The notes: a model not told the origin generated them from the sequence alone. A stretch of DNA of 64,000 nucleotides from Gnetum montanum (GCA_015680685.1 MNCI01014546.1:635140-699139); one strand, 5' to 3'. Shown: positions 35,601 to 47,540, numbered from the stretch's first letter. Numbers and translations are program-made.

Positions 35601-36040
35601 TTAGGATACACTTTTACATGCGCTATGGGTTACATCTAGCAAGGGAAGAAGCCATACTTGGGTTTTGTTATGGGTTTGCCAGTGGACAAGGGTTCCACTA
35701 ATTTTAGCCACCATTTTGATAGGGGAACATTTATTATCTTGGTTCTCACATTATAGAGATTTCAAGTACACTTGGAAGATAGGTTTCCACCATACAAAAT
35801 AATCATATTTGATTTATTAGTTAGTTTTGGCTTTGTGCCAAGATACTTACGAGACTCCATGCCTCTAGACATATGCATGGATATTTGGAAAAATGGAAAG
35901 TCGATACCTTCGAGATGTAATACAATGTAAGAATGTTAATAATTAGGGGCTAACCTAAGAAGACCTACAATGCAATGCGAGGAGCATACCAACTAGGAGA
36001 CATTCAAACTTAGGTAAGCAACGGTATGGGCATTAAGGTA

Positions 36041-36480
36041 GATAGCATTTCCACAAAACACTACTTTTAGATAGCATTTCCAAGAAATGCCACCTTAAGC
36101 GATAACGTTTCCAAGAAATGCTACTTGAAGGTAGACAGTGTAGAATGGATATAGCTATATAGCATTTCCAAGAAATGCATAGCGAGTTAGGCAGTCAAAT
36201 AGATAGCATTTCAAAGAAACGCTACTTGAATAGATAACATTTCCAAGAAATGCTACTTAAAGGTATGCTTATACAAATAGAAAACATAGGTGGGTATGCT
36301 TTCATAGATAGAGTGCGTAGAAGGGAGATAGCTATATAGTGTTTCCAAGAAACGCAACTAGAATAGATAGCATTTCTAAGAAACGCTACTTTAAGGTATG
36401 CTAACACAGATAGCCAACATAGAAAGGAGATAGTGTTCACAATAAATGCTACTTTAAGGTATGCTAATGCTGATAGACTA
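36041..36480 (+). repeat. Family 2 palindromic repeat array, block 4 (densest)
   Basis: Nine to ten units have starts at 36045, 36074, 36105, 36162, 36206, 36238, 36339, 36370 and 36434. Spacings are 29, 31, 57, 44, 32, 101, 31 and 64, many close to one, two or three times 31 bp. The perfect form is GCATTTCCAAGAAATGC (36074-36090 and 36162-36178), and a variant is GTGTTTCCAAGAAACGC (36339-36355). AGATAG usually precedes and TACTTTAAGGTATGC follows. Confidence 0.85.
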
Positions 36481-37014
36481 TGTAGAACGCAAGCTTACTT
36501 TTATAAGCTGCTTACTTACTGGGTAGCCTTGAAGTAGGAACCTCATTATCACTACCAAACCGAACACCTCATGCATTACCATATCCTACAAATGCACCCT
36601 ATTGGGAGCGTCAATGTCATAGGCTTAGAGCAAGGGACTTGAGCACTTAGCACCACCACTTAAGATAAGTGTTTACATGAACTATGGGTTAGATCATAGA
36701 TGGGGCCCATTAGGGGGATGAGCTATACTTGGGGTTATTATAGCCTAGTCTAAGGAACCATGATAGATGCATGCCAACAACGTGAGTTACCAATTAATAG
36801 AATTATCCAGTTTTAGGATGTACTTGACGAGGAACACACTAGGAACAAATGATAATAGTATTAGTAATGATATTTGATTTTATACTGTGCTTGTTTGTGC
36901 GTAGATTATTACAATAAGATTAGGGGACTCACATCACAAGATAGAGACTTGGGGATGACTATTAGTCTAGTAGCTAGTCAACGCTAAGGTAAAGGAATCC
37001 CCTCTTACCAAGGT

Positions 37015-37265
37015 AGAGACATGAGGTTTCTTAGGCCAGTAATGTGTTTCCTTGAAATAAGAGAATTACAATAAAAGCCCATTCGTACCCTTACGTAAAT
37101 GAGGGAAAGCGTAGAAGAGATAATTGGAGGTAGGCTTGAGACACATCCAAAGCAAGAATGTTTACATAAAGCACCTTAAGAAAATCCCTTATGCTAACAT
37201 AGAGAAAACGTAAGTTTAACAATGAGACTTAAAGATAGATGTTTCAGTGAAATGCCACTTTAGGA
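37015..37265 (+). repeat. Family 2 repeats, scattered copies
   Basis: TGTGTTTCCTTGAAATAA (about 37043) and GATGTTTCAGTGAAATGCC (about 37238), the latter with the CACTTTAGGA tail. A lone copy on the far side is GTGTTTCCATGAAACGTGC (about 41804). Between these lies unrecognised sequence. Confidence 0.55.
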
Positions 37266-37890
37266 CACATGACCAAATGGTGCTCATTAATTGAAGTAGA
37301 ACTATAGTCTGAAAGTAGAATAAGGAGGGAGTGACTAAGGAAAAGGCTAGCCACTTAGTTTATTTAGGACTAGTTAGTTTACCATTTTTTCGGTAGACAA
37401 AGGCCACTGACATGAGCTACCATTTGGCTTCTTAGTCAACATTAGCACTATTGAAGGATATTTTATCCTAAAAGAAGAGTGCTCATAATTAAATATGATG
37501 CTGGGGAGAACAATGCTGGGGACCAAGCTAGCAACAACGGTTAAAATAGTTAGGCTTATTTACTCGATGGGAGCTTCCGTGTGCTCATTCTTTGAATGAG
37601 CTTAATGTAACGTAGTGACTTGGAAAATTCATTTTGTAATTGAAAATGAATGGAACTAGATTTGTAAGAATTATTTTTGTAGCATCAATGTAGTAGGGTT
37701 TTAGTTAATGTTTATCAACACTACGATGTTGTTGTATTGTTCAATTGACTAATGTCCATTTTTGCATATATCGATAGGATGGAAGCATCATCATTTGTTA
37801 AACTATCAGCTAGGCCAAAAGGTAGGGGATTGATGTTGTTGGTTTCATTTGCATGCAATAAGACAACCTGTATGGATGACAATGAAACAA

Positions 37891-37946
37891 GAATCTCCCA
37901 ACAAGAGATTCCCCGCTAACAAGGGGAATGAGTCCCAAAGTTACCC
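37891..37946 (+). repeat. Family 1 palindromic repeat, well-preserved copy
   Basis: Stem ATTCCCC and GGGGAAT with loop GCTAACAA, then GAGTCCCAAAGTTACCC. A second GAATCTCCC lies upstream in place of the ACCAATGGGAG arm. It sits right after the protease relic of the - strand element, apparently inside what was coding sequence. Confidence 0.8.
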
Positions 37947-38754
37947 TTGAATAGGTCGTCATGCACAACAATGATGTGGAAGACCAATGTGGGTTCATCA
38001 TGGACCACCATCTTGTAGCCATTACAGAAGAAGTGAATCTCTTGGTAGATATGTGAGAAGATTGCCAGATGGGCCACCATCCAAGGTCTCCCTAGTATGA
38101 GGGTATATGCACTATCAATGATTGTAAAGGTGGCAAATGAATATACATCTTTGTTGATGGTGATGGTACTATAGATGGGTACATGTGTTTCATTGAAGGA
38201 AGTTAAGACTAAAACAATGGGTTTGATTTGGTCTAGATGATTAAGCTCTTTAATGACAAAGAATGAGATGACGTTGGATCCTGCTTCATTGTCAACATGA
38301 ACCCTCTAGACAATTCCTTTACCTTCAAGGTTAGATAAAGGGTAGATTTCGTTACATTACCTGTGATTAGATCGATTTTGACATCTTTGTCATGGAAGCT
38401 TAGCAATTGATCAACACTTGACTGTTCGATCTAGAACATGGAGTGGATCGATTACTCGTCGATTGAAACTTGTGAATCAAGTTTGAGTTTTTTCAAGACA
38501 TTATGCAAAGTTCTCTCATGCTCTAGTGATACTATGATAAGGTTGGACTAGATTAGATTAGTCATTTGTTGTTTAAGCATCAGTGTTATTTGTTCTTTGG
38601 CAGTCTTGATGGATTATTCTTAATGTGGCGCATGTAAAGCCAACTAGACTAGACATAATGCTCATCATCGTGGTCTTGATGTAGGGGATTCTTGTAGATT
38701 TTCATGGCCTAGTTCCATAGATGTATGGGGTTGGTTTCATCCAAGTAGATTTTG

Positions 38755-38812
38755 GGGATAACTCGGGGACTTATTCCTCACTAATACGGGGGAACTCACG
38801 TAGTTCATTCCC
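38755..38812 (-). repeat. Family 1 repeat within the decayed gag
   Basis: On + it reads GGATAACTCGGGGACTTA, TTCCTCACTAATA, GGGGGAACTCACG, TAGTTCATTCCC. This is a reverse-oriented unit next to the nucleocapsid relic. Confidence 0.6.
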
Positions 38813-39438
38813 ACTCCTTATAGTCACCCTCGATCAACCATGGCTTGGATATCAACCTTAAGGATATTGCAGCTTTCTGTGTCATGCCCTGCTATTTGAT
38901 GGTATTGGCAGAATTGATCCAACTTTCACTAGTCCAGTACTAGTGCCTCATTGGGGTGTCTAGCAGATAGGTCTCTAGTGATTTTGACCATGTGTTGGTA
39001 CCTATGCTAGTCTAACTTCATCATGGATTTGGTTTCAATGTGCCCTTCAACTAGAAGCATCTTCAAGAGCTCAATACGCATGCAAAGAAGGTGAGCATAC
39101 ATGCTTCAGTCTTTCTACTAGAAGTTGCATTGATTTAGTGGCTGGTTTTCTAAATAGTTTAGTGCTCCTCGATGAGGTCACAGGTTATAGGGCCTTCCCT
39201 ATGGCTTAGATGGGTTTTGATATGGTGCAGAGGCCAACGCTAGTTGTTGGGTATATGAACTAGCTTGTGCATGACTTAGTAGCTTAGAAGACTATTGATT
39301 TTGTACCACCCCCATAGTCATTGCCTATTTTCCCTTGTCCTTTGGATCTCTAGTCTACTTATTAAAGAGTGCGTATGCTAGATCTTCGTTGGTAGCCTTA
39401 CCTATCATTGCTGCATTGGTGAAGAGGGTCCCAAAGGG

Positions 39439-39500
39439 AGAGGGAACTCACAAAGTGAGTTACCCCGCTTGGTGTAGGGAACAAGTCCCTAAGTTACCCC
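39439..39500 (+). repeat. Family 1 repeat interrupting the decayed gag
   Basis: GGGAGAGGGAACTC, GTGAGTTACCCCGC, GTAGGGAACAAGTCCC and TAAGTTACCCC lie between the gag core and the nucleocapsid relic of the - strand element. Confidence 0.65.
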
Positions 39501-40083
39501 TCCTGTAGGTTTGATTACCTCAGATATAGCACATTGGGTTTGAAAAAGTCATTTAGACTATTTTCAAACAAATACTTGGCATGGCTATCAAACAAAGCTT
39601 TGTGAAGGGTAGAGAGTGTATGCACATAGCGTTGGACATAGGTGGGGATGTTTTTAGTCACATCCTAGTGAAGCTAAAGTAGTCGATTGACAAAAGGCTC
39701 TTGCTTCACATTATATCAATACTTCGCAACAAAAAGATATGCTAGGTCTATCATAGAGGTGATTGACCCATTCGGTAACATTTGATACTAATGTAGGGCA
39801 TCACCAGTCAAGGAGCAGCTAAAGAGATGTAGTATCAACTAAGGCCATGCCCTAAGTGTCAATGTCTTATCACGGAAAGTCATTAGATGTTCATTAGGGT
39901 CTCACGTGCCATCGAACTTAGTAAAGTGAAGAATTTGCATGTTGGGGGCCATTTTTAATAATGGTGGTAAAATGCTATTGATGGGATCATCAGGTAGGGC
40001 TACAATACATTTAAAGGCATGGACGTCACTACCTTGCCTTTGCTAAACCACTTCCTTTTGAAGATCTTTGAGCGATGACTGTT

Positions 40084-40843
40084 CGAGGGAACTCAAGGAC
40101 TTGTTCCCCACTAAAGTGCCTCACCAAGTGAAAGGATAACTATAATAAACTTTGCAGTGTAGTTGCATTTTCACAGTCAGGTTGGTTCAATAACACATAT
40201 AGCCTAAGAAGGCAATGAGCACATCTCTGAGGGATTGCATTCTCGGGTAGGTCTTAAGAGAGTAAATAACATAGCCTTTTAGACTAGGGGCCTCATTAGG
40301 GGTAACTTGGGAACTCGTTCCTCGCATTAGCATAGATTCCTGTTTCACCCTCAACCTCAAAGGTCTGTGATATATATCACATATCGAGTCTTGATATTAC
40401 ATATATATGAGGTGCAAAGCTTGCTGCCAAGTAAGTGTTGAATGTCTCAAGGAAACCATTCCACCAATGCAACTACCGCTAGAGTATTATATAGAGGAAT
40501 GGACCTTAAGAGAGGCAAGAATAGAATGCCAAATTGTTGTTGACAAAACTAAGGAAAGCACACTGCTAAACTGGTATTTCTCTTGAACCAGCAATAGTAT
40601 GCTATTCAGCAACACAATTTGATGTGCCTATCGACCTTGATGAGCCTATCCTAGCTATATTAGAAATTGCTATCCCTCCTACATGAACACGCATTCATCA
40701 ACAAAACTAGTGGCATACCCCATTATGCGGCGCAACAATCAATCTTTCCTGATAAAAGCTCTTTCTTGTGGACCTTGAAGGGGCGAGGAACAAACTATGT
40801 GAGTTCACCCACTTTAGTGAGGAATGAGTCCCTAAGTTACCCC
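40084..40843. repeat. Family 1 repeats: three copies upstream of the decayed gag
   Basis: Copies lie at 40084-40128 (reverse: GGGAACTCAAGGACTTGTTC, CCCACTAAAG), 40299-40340 (reverse: GGGGTAACTTGGGAACTCG, TTCCTCGCATTAG) and 40779-40843 (forward: GTGAGTTCACCCACTTTAG, TGAGGAATGAGTCCC, TAAGTTACCCCC). The intervening sequence has no recognised gene. Confidence 0.6.
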
Positions 40844-41134
40844 CAATCCTCGAGCAAAGGTAGAAGGATCACATCTGCCACTGGGGCCGAGATTGGTAAC
40901 TGCTACATTGTAACTCCCTATTTGTATACTGCTCTAGGTGAGATGCTAGTCAAATAGAATTATTATGTATTGTATGATATAGTCGATGGTTGCCATTAAA
41001 GGTCTCCAGTACTCAAACCCGATATGAAAAAATGATGCAAAAACTAGCCTGGGAAAACATAACTCCCAGCTATACTCTCTCAATGAGAGGCATCCCCTAG
41101 ACTATGGGGCACTTGGCCTTGTGCCTTGGATGGG

Positions 41135-41244
41135 GCTAACTCAATGACTTGTTCCCTGCATTAGTAGGGAATCTCCTATTGGGAAATTCTCATTTCACGA
41201 GGTAACCAGGGGACTGGTTCCCTACTAAAGTCCTTTTCTTACAT
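41135..41244 (-). repeat. Family 1 repeat, longest copy
   Basis: On + it reads GGCTAACTCAATGACTTG, TTCCCTGCATTAGTAGGGAA, TCTCCTATTGGGAAATTC, TCATTTCACGAGGTAACC, then a second GGGACTGGTTCCC. It suggests the full unit is over 100 bp with several nested inverted repeats. The stem here is TTCCCT/AGGGAA. Confidence 0.65.
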
Positions 41245-43788
41245 ATTTTCTTTGGCTAACATGAGTTTTTTTATGCATCAAAGTATTGCTATTAGAACAT
41301 TGATATATCTACAATTCGGTTTGTGTCATTCGTATTGTATCGTATCATATTGTATGTAAGGCCAGTGCAACTTTACATGAAGCCATTCCACATGGATTAG
41401 AGCTTCTTTCAACTGTAGTCATTTAGACATATATCCTATCATATTGATTCTTGTAAGTAGAATGGTAGGAGAATGATACCACTAGCACTTGCAAGCCATG
41501 CCCTACCAAAAGAGCAACATCCTAGACAGGAGTAGTCATTTGAGGTGATTGTTCATATAGCCCCTGTCCTGGGCAACCGTGGAGGTAACATGCTTCAATC
41601 AAGCATGACTTGGTTCGTTGCTCAAGGTAGGCTCTAGAAATGAGTGATTGATAAATCAAACAACATCCTCACCATCACTTTCTAGGTGCACCATTAGGGA
41701 TAGGGCAAGGGTGTAATACTAAATGAATGATAGTCATTCTGCTAGAGTCAAAGCAAGTATTGTACTCATTCAACACTAGAGGACGACATAGGCAATTACA
41801 ATAAGTGTTTCCATGAAACGTGCACTTAAGCAACAACCAAGGTAACTCCTTAGATGTAGGAAGCGGGAACGACTAGGGCAATAGCGGGGAACGAGTCCCT
41901 AACTTTTCCCAAATCTCCCATTGGAGAACAACAACCTGTGTAATAGGTCATTCCCGCTCCCTACGTTGCCCTACGTTACCCTGGTTACTATCGAGAGCAT
42001 GTCCTCTTCAATATTTATTAATCATGTCTCCTAGACTAAAATTCTCCCACTCGTTACTCTAGCAAAAAAGGCTTACAAAGTGGTTGACAAAGAAAGCAAA
42101 TGAGCTACTAAGTACCCTATTGGTTTAGCTATTATGGGTAACCCATCCTTACCAGCTAAAAGAGCATTGCTCTTCAAATTGAGACCTAAGCAATACCAAT
42201 GAAAAAGATCATTTCAAAGGTGGTAATCCCCTACTCCTTGATGGCTTGATGTCATAACTCAAAGGGTAGGCCCTTTATTGGGCTAGGTCCCCCCTCCCAG
42301 CTAGATTCTTCCTTTGGAGATGGCACCTTTGGAAAGAGATTCCATGGATGATCCCCAAAAAGGCAAAGACCAAAGTCTAATATCTGCTAGGTCGATCCAA
42401 CCTTCCCCATCGATAGTGGCAAATCCCTTGATCAATTACTTTGAAGATCTCTATCTCTGGATGAGCTTCTTTCCTTTCTTTGCTTTGAATAGGTGCATAA
42501 GCATTGACTAACTAACCCTTTGAGTACATCCCATTCCTTGGAACTTTAGCTTTCAAACTTCCTACTTTAGCCAATGAAAAAAAGGTTATGCCAACTTGGA
42601 TAAAACTTCCTTTTGACTTGAACTTTTGATCTTCCTGATTCTTTTTGACTTGATTTCATGGATGCCTTTGAAAAAGGAGTTTATTTGGCTCTTTGACTAT
42701 GAGTGAGAGTCCAAGTGGATTCCTTCCTAAAACTGGCTAGAGGAACTAATCCAATCAATAATGTTATAAAGAAGTGTTCATCAACCACAAAATATGATAA
42801 AAACTTCTAAGGAAACCGTCCTATGGAAAATATAAGTAGGCTGGGAAAGAAAGGAAAAGCTATGGATAAGGTAGGAAGGAGCGAAAGCCACTCAACTAAA
42901 AGGAGAGAAGCAGTGAAGTCATGCTATTTAATTAATGTATAAGACTTAAGGTCAAGCTAGGTGAAGCACTTTTAGGCTCATTTTCTTAGCAAATCTCTAA
43001 TTAGTCTTCTAGGGTGTTGGCCACAATCCAAGAAGTACTATTTTTCCATTTTCTAGCAACAAGAAGTAGGGATTCAACATGTGCTTATAATAAGATAGAT
43101 AAATCACCTAGACTTAATCTAGCAAAGAAAAGACTTATAGTTGATCCAGGATTAAGGTGCAAAGACAAAGGAACATGTTATAAGGAATACAACAAGCAAT
43201 CAAAGGCAATGAAGTTGGTAAGCGTAAAGAGGCTAGAAAGAGAAGTTAAGGTCAATAGGGGGTTTGGAGGGAACTACCAAAGGTGTGTATAAGCCATATA
43301 AATATCATGTATGTTAGACTATTCCTCCAGCTGAGCTTCCCTATGAACTAATAAAGTGAAATTAGCATATAATGAATGGTACTTATTATAAGTACAATGA
43401 AACCAGTATCCCAATTGTCAAGTCAACCATAAGAAAATTGGTACACATGAATTACTTTAATTCAATACTTCCAGGGGAAACTCTACAATAATAGGTTGAA
43501 TCAATCAGTCTGAGGTCTATGCTCCATCCACATTCATCTGTGTCTTTTCAAAACAATTTGATCTTTTCTTTCAGTCTCTAGTCTCCGATCTTTCCAAGCC
43601 AAATCAAATTCTCTCTCGCCTCAAAAAAATCCCAATCAATCCTATCCTAAGCTTTTGAACATCAAATTTTGGAGGGATCATGACCAAGCTCATTTCGGAA
43701 AATCAAGGAGATAACTCTCTTTAATTATTCCTGGAATGGGAGGGAGTAAAGATCCATAACAGTTTCCTAGGATGCAATCAAAAAATAT
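41245..43788. other. No recognisable gene
   Basis: Apart from the rearranged family 1 copy and one family 2 hairpin near 41804, I see nothing that can be named. A 92-codon + ORF (43014-43292) has no motif and poor context. Confidence 0.45.
41872..41927 (+). repeat. Family 1 repeat, rearranged copy
   Basis: GCGGGGAACGAGTCCCTAAC is followed by TTTTCCC and ATCTCCCATTGGAG. The right arm comes first and the left arm follows in the reverse sense, so the modules have been shuffled. Confidence 0.55.
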
Positions 43789-43794
43789 CATAAT

Positions 43795-43960
43795 TTGTCT
43801 CTTATTTGGCCTAGTGTTTCTCCTTGGGGTGCACCAGTATTATTTGTGAAGAAGAAAGATGGAAATTTAAGGCTATGTATTGACTATAAATGGTTGAACC
43901 AAGTTACTATTAAGAATAAATATCCCCTACCTAGAATAACCCATGCTTTACCTGTAATTT
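43795..43960 (+). pseudogene. Ty3/gypsy reverse transcriptase fragment
   Basis: About 45 codons read [40 protein letters not shown]. This is the N-terminal fingers segment of Ty3/gypsy reverse transcriptase (family pattern [27 protein letters not shown]). It stops at PLPRI, before the catalytic YxDD region, and the sequence on either side does not continue the domain. It is an isolated fragment. It is on +, opposite to the gag-protease relic at 38-40 kb, so they are probably unrelated. Confidence 0.85.
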
Positions 43961-46440
43961 CAAAACATACTTCTACTCAGGTAAAAGTCAAACATACCAT
44001 GCAATGATCCCCCAAGAGAAAAGGCAAGAAAGCCCGAGGAAGAAGAGAGGGAACCTTAGAAGGCCTAGGTATATACATATAGAAATTAGGTGGCTAACGT
44101 CGTAGGTGGTCCGTTTGCCAATGATAGACCCATAACAAAACATAATCAACGTTGGATCAGGTCAAGACCATCTCCAACAAGCAAATATTTGTCTTCCCTC
44201 CCAACGTCCAAGGTTTCTAAGTGTTTTAGCGCTACATAAATATTAGCATACTAAGAAATTTCTATATCAAGAATTAAGAAAAGACCAATGGTTCTAGTTT
44301 GTATTTCACTAAGAGGAGAGGTGAAAACCCTCACCAATATAACCTTGCTTTCGACTTGAATGGAAAATTCAAGCTTCTCCTTTGCTAGATAGATCTTCAT
44401 TAAGAGGGTCAACCCAAGCTATTGCTCTACCTCCTCTCCTTATGTTTTGGATATGGTGGATTTTGTATCCCTGGTAGTAGACCAAGAGCACCTATTGGGA
44501 AATTCAATTCTTGATATGATATATAGGGCAATCCACTCGTGTATGCAATTGTCTAAAGATGGAATACATGTGTGCAATTAATAGAAGGCTTTGACCTCAA
44601 AACACAATACCCATGCATCATATAAGTAAGTCATATCTAAGGAGCTCTAAAGTAAACCCAAGCTAAGTAAACTAAGCTTAGCTTGAATTGGATTTCTTAC
44701 TCCAAAAAAGACAAACTAATCCCAAGTGATGATGCACGCACCCTTTTTGTTAGGGCTGACTCTTCCAATCCAACTCTATCGAAGGAGAAAAAAAGCTAGG
44801 ACTACAACTTGCTTAGTGCAAGGCACTTCTCGTGATTAGTTGGTCACTCTATTAAGCTTTCCCAACAAGCTATTGAATGGGGTACAAAAGAAAGATTGCT
44901 ATTCAAATTGCATCATTAAGAGTTCATTCTTCTAGGGAGTAGTCAATATAAGATGACTCTGATCTTTCCTTCTATGGACCTAGATGTGAGCTTATCACCT
45001 ACTAATCTTAATCAAAAAGAGTCAATGAGAGCAAATACATCAATAGCAATAGACACAAAGGCAACTTGCTCTTCAAGCTAAGATGCTTACTTTGCTGTGG
45101 AAAGAGTAATGAGAGGACAACCTTCTTATTCTACCCTTCAAACTTGGAGATTGAAAGGTGATTGAATAGGAAGATCACTCTATGTAGTGACAAAGGCAAG
45201 ATCTCTATATGTTGATAGATACCTGAGAGACTAAGTCCTTTAGTTAAGGCATGCCCAAAAAGTACGCCACTCTTTTTTCTCAAGGTAATGTAGTGATAGG
45301 CTTGTGGAACCAACCTATGAAAATTAAAACTTGCTTCAATAGGAAGAGTCCTTTAAAATCACTTTTGCACCAAATATAGAATAGGTGAAACTTATTTCTA
45401 TCAAATGAGCTAGGAAGGGTTTCTACAGTCAAAGCCCAACCCATATTCCAAGCAAACTACAAAAACCTATGCGAAGCCTTTCTACAACCATGAGAGTACA
45501 ACCAAGAGCATATGATCAATAGCAAAGCCCCACCATTTACAAGGCTTGATAGAATAGGTTCCTCAACCAATTTTCATGGCACTCTTACAGTACATAATAT
45601 TTCCATGGCATTCCTCACGTATTTGTCTAAGACAGCAACATCAAAGAATAGCCATTAATTGAAATGGCCGCAAAGTAGTAAATAAAAGCATTCAATAAAG
45701 CCTTTTTGAAAAGCTGGAATATGGAAGACAGTAGAGGAGGACCAACTCTAGGTAGTTGCAAGGAGCCGTATCTATCACCCCCTAACTAGCTAACTAACCT
45801 AGAGAGGTGTAAGAGATTGTGCATTATCAAAAGCCAATCTATATGAATGAAAACTACCAATCCTTGCTACGGCAGCTCAACCTCGATGTTAGCTTTGTGC
45901 ACCGCCTACTACTAGTGAGCCCTACCACTCATTTAGTTACTGTAAGATATAACTGCTACAATTTGCCACAACATCCAAGTGTATTCCGTTGTTTGAGTTG
46001 TAGGGCTTTGGCAAGGAATGAGTCCCCAAGTTACCCCGAATGGATTGTAGTGGATTGTCGATTGTGTAGTGAGTGCATCCCTTGCTTCTAGCAATGGTGT
46101 TAGACTAGCAAGAGCCTGTTTGTGGGTTGAGGTTACTTTATTCTAGTATCTAAAGACATATACTGCACCGTATGTTGGTTTGGCCATTTATCCAGTAGAC
46201 CAAATGGCTTGGGGGGTATGGTGGATGATGCATTTGGATATTAATGAGAGGAGCTACTCACCCCTCTGTTCAACTCGCACCTAACCACCAATTTCGCCAG
46301 CTCTATGTGTGTTGCTCGTTTGCTTTCCTGGTCTCCTTAACACACTTGCCTTGGGAGCTTTTATATATATATCAATTGGTTGAGATGATTTTAAAGAAGA
46401 TGATGTTAACCAAGCCTAACTATTGGACAAGGTAACAAAA
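43961..46440. other. No recognisable gene; one family 1 copy and a promoter-like TATA
   Basis: Mostly unrecognisable AT-rich sequence. A family 1 copy lies at 46006-46039 (GGCAAGGAATGAGTCCCC, AAGTTACCCC). On the - strand, TATATATATAAAAGCTCCC at about 46370-46350 looks like an LTR-type TATA region, but no LTR ends could be set. Confidence 0.45.
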
Positions 46441-47171
46441 TAACTAAAAACAGAATCACTCATCCTTCCTCTATTTCTCTACCACTTACCCAATTTAGTT
46501 TTACCCTCTCAGTCAAGTTTGCTTGTCTTTGTTTGTTCATGGCATTTTTGAGAAATAAATCCCTCACATAAATAACACTATGGTCCACAATTGATATTTA
46601 CATTGAAGATCACTTGGGAGGAAGTTGCCTTAAAAAGTCATATCTAATTAAAAGAACATGGAATTCAACTTGTGCAAAATAGTCAGCTATTTACTGATAA
46701 TATTAAATTTAAAAAGCTTGAATATTATGCTCTTACTGAACTAGTGGCTCAATCATAACAAATAACATATGTGTGGATGTAAATAAACTGATTTCACAAC
46801 ATCTGTATCAAAAAAAAAATCAATAGAGTACAATTAGCATGTAACTGCATTCAAGACTGATTAACTACACATTATACAATAAAAGGAAAAGGAAGATTAT
46901 CTCCCAAATCATACTAGTGTCAGAACTGTTTTTGATACCGGAAATTTTCTTTTCTAGTAAGAAAGTATGCCCCTGCATTATCCAACATAGCAACATGTAC
47001 GAACACAAATGACGAAAGTGTTCATTGATGATAAAGGGGTAGCTTGTTCCTATCATATAAAAGCATAACCAGAAGAAGCATCATAAAGATTAAATTGAAA
47101 GTGAAACACAAATGCAAAACAAAGCAATGATGTCCCTTCAAATGCATGAAAGGTGGAAGCGGTAACATGTT
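46441..47171. other. Sequence 3' of the CMK pseudogene
   Basis: A/T-rich sequence with A and T runs and no recognised gene. A 63-codon - ORF (47056-46865) has no motif. Any polyadenylation region of the ancestral gene would lie here but cannot be set with confidence. Confidence 0.4.
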
Positions 47172-47540
47172 TCATTTAAGACAGTTAAACTGAGAAAAAA
47201 TCATGGCTAAACTAGCTTTTGCTGTTGTTGAAATTTCATGGGGAAATAAGTTAATGTGCACGAACCCTAAACCATGAATTTAAAACGACAAGTGAACAAA
47301 ATTTTAATTGAATGGAAATCAATCTAATTGTTTTAAACACAAGGGCTCCAAGAACAAGCACACAGCATGCATCTAATTTTGCACCAAAGATTGAGATGTT
47401 AAATGTCAGAAAATATAAAAGGCACGCACAATAGCCACATCCTCATCTCACCTATAATAAACATATCATGATAATTATAATCCCTATCATTAATAAACGG
47501 TGGAGACTTCAAATCACCAACACCAACAACTATGGTGCCA
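47172..47540 (-). pseudogene. ispE: CMK exons 10 and 11 (3' end)
   Basis: Exon 10 (47540-47452) follows TTGTTGCAG, completes the Ser of MSGS and reads GTIVVGVGDLKSPPF, then a tyrosine/aspartate-rich stretch ending DMFII with donor ATAG|GTGAGA. Exon 11 (47221-47172), after CAACAG, reads AKASLAMIFSQ and reaches TGA. In functional proteins this place has SEASF.TR and a longer tail. Exon 10 is firm. Exon 11 is a weak match. Confidence 0.6.

Larger units (their letters stand above)
37975..40010 (-). mobile_element. Decayed Ty3/gypsy element: gag, nucleocapsid and protease remnants
   Basis: Read on the - strand, three conserved blocks occur in the expected order. Near 40000-39500 the gag core has a KFDGT-DPNEHLMTFRDK-type segment and several in-frame stops. 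At 38920-38831 the nucleocapsid reads FCQYHQIAGHDTESC with the LKVDIQAMVDRG helix. At 38360-37990 the protease has NEAGSNVIS where a D-S/T-G motif is expected and YTLILGRPWMVAHLA. The pattern resembles the Tat-type lineage. Many stops and interrupting family 1 repeats show it is old. No polymerase was recognised downstream (below 37.9 kb). Confidence 0.75.

Noticed and set aside
36041-36480. Family 2 hairpins as heat-shock elements or a CRISPR-like array
   Set aside because: TTC-nnn-GAA has a three-base gap, whereas heat-shock elements need two. Repeats are imperfect with irregular, non-unique spacers in a plant genome, so it is not CRISPR.
43014-43292. 92-codon basic ORF, considered as a ribosomal-protein relic
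   Set aside because: Lysine and arginine content is suggestive but no family signature could be found.
6673-46039. Family 1 as the Bpu-type short repeats known from Cycas mitochondria
   Set aside because: The motif does not look like Bpu as I remember it, and the surrounding DNA is AT-rich nuclear-type sequence with LTR elements.
46340-46440. LTR or promoter on - around TATATATATAAAAGC
   Set aside because: Only a TATA-like sequence is visible. No LTR ends, target duplication or downstream gene could be set.
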